Source: Burkholderiaceae bacterium 16 (GTDB lineage Bacteria; Pseudomonadota; Gammaproteobacteria; Burkholderiales; Burkholderiaceae). Taken from it: a stretch of 64,000 nucleotides of DNA. This document shows, piece after piece, positions 61,531 to 64,000 of this stretch. Numbering within the stretch: the stretch's first letter is position 1; each line of letters opens with the position of its first letter. The notes under the pieces were generated by a model, which was not told the origin of the DNA, did not search any database, and worked only from the letters and a program-made list of their open reading frames with translations. The stretch is taken from the NCBI GenBank assembly GCA_000955785.1, contig JYOD01000094.1, forward strand, positions 38,980 to 102,979, given 5' to 3'. A program made the translations under genes and the position numbers.

Positions 61531-62508
61531 TCATGGCGCGGTCTTTTCCTTATAGTTCGTGTCCTTCACCAGCTTGGCCCAGCGCGCGGCGTCGTCGGCA
61601 ATGATGGTGGCGAACTGCTCGGGCGTGCTGCCGACGGCTTCATAGTCGATAGCGGCGAGGCGCGCCTTGATCTCCGGCATGGCCACGATCCGGACGATTT
61701 CCTGGTTCAGCCGCGTGACGATTTCCTTTGGCGTGCCTGCCGGCGCCAGCAAGCCAGCCCAGGAATTGAAGTTCATGCCCTGGATGCCGGCCTCCTGCAT
61801 GGTCGGGACATCCGGCAGCGCCGGCGAGCGCTTGGACGACAGCACCGCCAGCGGGCGCAGCCGGCCCGCGCGGATCATTGCCATCCCGTTAAAGGGGTCG
61901 ATGGTCATGTCGACCTCGCCCGCCACCGCTGCCTGCATCTGCGGGCCGGTACCGCGATAGGAGACGCTGACGACATCCGGCGTGCCGGCCGTTGTCTTGA
62001 AGGTTTCCCCGATCAGCTCGATCATGCTGCTGCCGGCCGACAAGCTCAGCGGACGGCTCTTGGAGCGCGCCAGCCCGACAAACTCCTGCACGGTCTTGGC
62101 CGGTACCGAGGGGTGGACCACCATGACGAAGCCGATACTGCTGATCAGGCTGATCGGCGCGAAGCTTTTGAGCGGCTCGTAGCCGGCCTTGTAGAGGACA
62201 GGGCTCAGCGTCTGCGCGCCGGCGGTGTTCAGCAGCAGGGTGTAGCCATCCGGCGCGGCACGCGCGACCTGGTCGGTGCCGATGATGCCGTTGGCGCCCG
62301 GCCGGTTCTCCACCACCACCGGCTGCTTCAAGGCCTCCGACAGCTTCTGCGAGACCAGCCGGGCCACCACATCGGAGGCTCCGCCCGGCGCGTAAGGCAC
62401 CACCATACGGATCGGCTTGCTGGGATAGGCGCTGCTCCAGACCAGGGCCGGCGCAGCACTCCAGATCGCGGCGCACAGCATCAGGCGGCGTCGGGTAGAC
62501 AGTTTCAT
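61531..62508 (-). CDS. Bug/TctC-family periplasmic substrate-binding protein
   Basis: 325 residues from ATG 62508, with a perfect AAGGAGAT ribosome-binding site. Signal peptide with Arg-rich start (MKLSTRRRLMLCAA), then SSAYPSKPIRMVVPYAPGGASDVVAR and NRPGANGIIGTDQVARAAPDGYTLLLN. Second Bug protein of the operon, about 28% of the sequence pattern shared by eye with the first, so they may bind different ligands. A 113-base gap separates it from the first Bug gene. Confidence 0.9.
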   Translation of the reverse strand: MKLSTRRRLMLCAAIWSAAPALVWSSAYPSKPIRMVVPYAPGGASDVVARLVSQKLSEALKQPVVVENRPGANGIIGTDQVARAAPDGYTLLLNTAGAQTLSPVLYKAGYEPLKSFAPISLISSIGFVMVVHPSVPAKTVQEFVGLARSKSRPLSLSAGSSMIELIGETFKTTAGTPDVVSVSYRGTGPQMQAAVAGEVDMTIDPFNGMAMIRAGRLRPLAVLSSKRSPALPDVPTMQEAGIQGMNFNSWAGLLAPAGTPKEIVTRLNQEIVRIVAMPEIKARLAAIDYEAVGSTPEQFATIIADDAARWAKLVKDTNYKEKTAP

Positions 62509-62580
62509 CGGGATCTCCTTCCAGGCTTCAACTACGAACGTCCGTTCGGGTGCGGGCAACCGCGCGGGACGGGGCAACGC

Positions 62581-62979
62581 TCAGGCGGGACGGATCACGC
62601 GATCCGGGGATTCCTCATAAGGCGGGGCGTAGATCACCAGCAGCTTGACGGGCTCGTTGCTGATGACGGTGAACACGTGCATGGATCCGGCGGGGAAGAA
62701 GCAGCAGTCGCCAGGCCCAAGCTCGCGCGACTGGCCGTTCACCTCGGCGAGCGCCCTGCCCTCCAGCACGTAGCAAACCTGCTCGATACCGGGATGGGCG
62801 TGCGGCAAGGCGCCCTTGCCGCGCTCGATGGTGCCGTGGATCACCTCAAGCTGGGTGGCACCGACATTCTCGCGGCCAATGATGCGGCGGTTCAGCGTAC
62901 CCACATGGTTGGCCGGGTGGTAGCCGGGCACGTCTTCGACACGGACGAAGCAGGTCGGCGAGGACGAGGGTGATGTCAT
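62581..62979 (-). CDS. Cupin-domain protein
   Basis: 132 residues from ATG 62979, with an AAGGAGAC site. The cupin metal motif HAHPGIEQVCYVLEG is present (His-x-His and Glu), with the second motif GDCCFFPAGSMHVF. First gene of the operon with two Bug proteins and an acyl-CoA dehydrogenase. The family includes isomerases, dioxygenases and sugar-binding proteins; the function here is not known. Confidence 0.8.
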   Translation of the reverse strand: MTSPSSSPTCFVRVEDVPGYHPANHVGTLNRRIIGRENVGATQLEVIHGTIERGKGALPHAHPGIEQVCYVLEGRALAEVNGQSRELGPGDCCFFPAGSMHVFTVISNEPVKLLVIYAPPYEESPDRVIRPA

Positions 62980-63391
62980 TGCAGTCTCCTTGCCAGTTTC
63001 GCCCCACCCAGCGAGGGCGACAGGCAAACCGATCATTTTTTCATGTTTGTGAATTTTATTTTATACCCATGAAAACAAACACGTCCAGCAAAGGTGCACC
63101 CAGTAAGCGCCTGATGGAAGTGGACAGTAGTTTTACCGTCAAAAATACTATCTACAGATAGAAATACCCGGTTTAGCACTCTATAGACGTAGCCAACCGC
63201 AGCGGATATGGGTTCCGCCAGGGAGGGCGTGGAGCGCTGGTGACATGGGTGGACGCGCGAAGCGAAGTGTGACGGGCGCCCGCCTTCGCCACGATGCCTG
63301 GTTTGGCCAATTCCCGCCACGGCGTGGGCGGCAAGGCGAATCGCGTAGGGACTGCTACAATCGCACCAAGTCTTTTTACTGGCTGGACACG
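62980..63391. promoter_or_regulatory. AT-rich regulatory region with nested dyads
   Basis: 412 bases between the cupin operon and the ProQ gene. TTTTCATG/CATGAAAA (63038-63045 and 63068-63075) and TGTTTGT/ACAAACA (63044-63050 and 63075-63081) form overlapping inverted repeats in an AT-rich patch upstream of the cupin gene. A further dyad CTATCTACAGATAG (63148-63161) is perfect except for its 2-base centre. No gene recognised. Confidence 0.45.
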
Positions 63392-63856
63392 ATGGGCTTC
63401 GAACAACTGGCGGCACTGAAGGAACAACTGGCAAGGCAAGCTAAGGCCGCGCCACAGGCTAAAACGCGGCGCGCGCGTCCGGTGGCTTCGGTCAGCCCGG
63501 CGAAGCCCGTGGATCCGGTGCTGCAGGCCATCGCGAAGCTGCAAAAGCGCTTCCCGCAAACCTTCCCGAAGAATCCTGCGCCGAAGGTACCGCTCAAGAT
63601 CGGCATTTTCGAAGATCTCGCCCAGCACGCGCAGGAACTTGGCCTGACGGAGCCGGTGTTGCGCGACGCGATCCGGACCTGGTGCCGCGGCACCCGCTAC
63701 TGGACCTGCCTGGTGGAAGGTGCCCCGCGCGTCGATCTGGCAGGTCAGGAAGCGGGACACGTTGCACAGGCCGATGCGAACCGGGCGCTGCAACTGCATG
63801 CCCATCGCGCGGCGCGAGCGTCATCTCGAACCGCGACTGCGCCCAAGCCCAGCTGA
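63392..63856 (+). CDS. ProQ/FinO-domain RNA-binding protein
   Basis: 154 residues from ATG 63392; a longer in-frame start adds a 49-residue Arg-rich stretch with no site. An N-terminal Lys/Ala/Arg-rich arm (AAPQAKTRRARP) precedes the FinO/ProQ fold: LQKRFPQTFPKNPAPKVPLKIGIFEDL and TRYWTCLVEGAPRVDLAGQ. ProQ-like proteins bind structured sRNAs and mRNA 3' ends. Short C-terminal tail rich in Ala/Ser/Thr. Confidence 0.85.
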   Translation: MGFEQLAALKEQLARQAKAAPQAKTRRARPVASVSPAKPVDPVLQAIAKLQKRFPQTFPKNPAPKVPLKIGIFEDLAQHAQELGLTEPVLRDAIRTWCRGTRYWTCLVEGAPRVDLAGQEAGHVAQADANRALQLHAHRAARASSRTATAPKPS

Positions 63857-63929
63857 TCTGCGACAGAGGCACCCTCCGGACTCGAATCGGCCCGATGGTG
63901 TTCCTCGATCCGCGGATTTCAGCGAGCGC

Positions 63930-64000
63930 CTAGATTTGAAAATCCGCGGCGATGTCTTCATCCGTGCGCGCCTCCAGCCGGCCAGAGCGGCAGGCGCCGA
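63930..64000 (-). CDS. Possible C-terminal end of a gene running out of the window
   Basis: On the minus strand the frame entering at the right edge reads GACRSGRLEARTDEDIAADFQI, then a TAG stop at 63932-63930. The codon use looks coding but only about 22 residues are visible, so no family can be named. Confidence 0.3.
   Translation of the reverse strand, partial: GACRSGRLEARTDEDIAADFQI

Noticed and set aside
1..64000. Search for CRISPR arrays, tRNA, rRNA, insertion sequences, prophage genes or integrase sites
   Set aside because: No regularly spaced repeats, cloverleaf-like stretches, transposase or phage-type proteins were recognised. Weak tRNAs could be missed without a scan.

Overview
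The window is high-GC DNA from a beta-proteobacterium, most likely a Cupriavidus or close relative in the Burkholderiaceae. The evidence is a czcICBA-type metal efflux cluster, a split arnA, three Bug/TctC-type solute-binding proteins, an H-NS-like protein and very tight ATGA-coupled operons. I see no rRNA, tRNA, CRISPR array, prophage or insertion sequence. The genus is inferred from gene content, not from a marker gene.

Region 1 (1-6003, +) is the arn operon, which puts 4-amino-4-deoxy-L-arabinose on lipid A: end of arnT, an ArnE/F-like SMR protein, arnB, arnC, separate formyltransferase and decarboxylase halves of ArnA, and arnD, closed by a strong terminator. Region 2 (6055-15187) handles zinc, cadmium and cobalt: a His-rich ZntA/CadA P-type ATPase (-) behind a textbook MerR-family promoter, divergent from czcI-czcC-czcB-czcA. 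Region 3 (15336-22262) handles copper: a CopRS/CusRS-type two-component system (-) divergent from two small His/Cys-rich periplasmic proteins, a TolC-family lipoprotein, a Tat-exported multicopper oxidase, a CopI-like cupredoxin and a CusF-like protein. A palindromic copper box lies in the divergent promoter. The same box, with nearly the same spacing to a -10 element, reappears at 33114 before a small repeat protein.

Region 4 (22306-26639, -) holds homospermidine synthase, a glutathionylspermidine-synthase-like ATP-grasp ligase, DUF1190 and DUF350 proteins and an H-NS-like protein. Region 5 (26777-32698, -) is a six-gene lipid operon: CDP-alcohol phosphatidyltransferase, hydrolase-methyltransferase fusion, PAP2/dual-specificity phosphatase fusion, small membrane protein, PlsC and CdsA. 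Together these look able to make and edit a phospholipid head group. Regions 4 and 5 are the best candidates for poorly described biology here.

Region 6 (33514-47694) is mixed catabolism and regulation: a beta-keto-acid cleavage enzyme with a 3-hydroxyacyl dehydrogenase and LysR regulator; a CPA1 antiporter starting at TTG; a dCache diguanylate cyclase; a GntR / IlvD-Edd dehydratase / Bug set; a phasin-like protein; and a decayed GGDEF gene. Region 7 (47767-55885) has a GIN-domain protein, a DUF2817 peptidase-like protein, a VOC protein and a complete dipeptide-type ABC importer with fused ATPases. Region 8 (55971-64000) has LacI-type operators before a broken 2-hydroxyacid dehydrogenase gene, a 3-hydroxyisobutyrate-dehydrogenase-family gene, two very small proteins, an operon of cupin, two Bug proteins and an acyl-CoA dehydrogenase (-), and a ProQ/FinO-domain protein.
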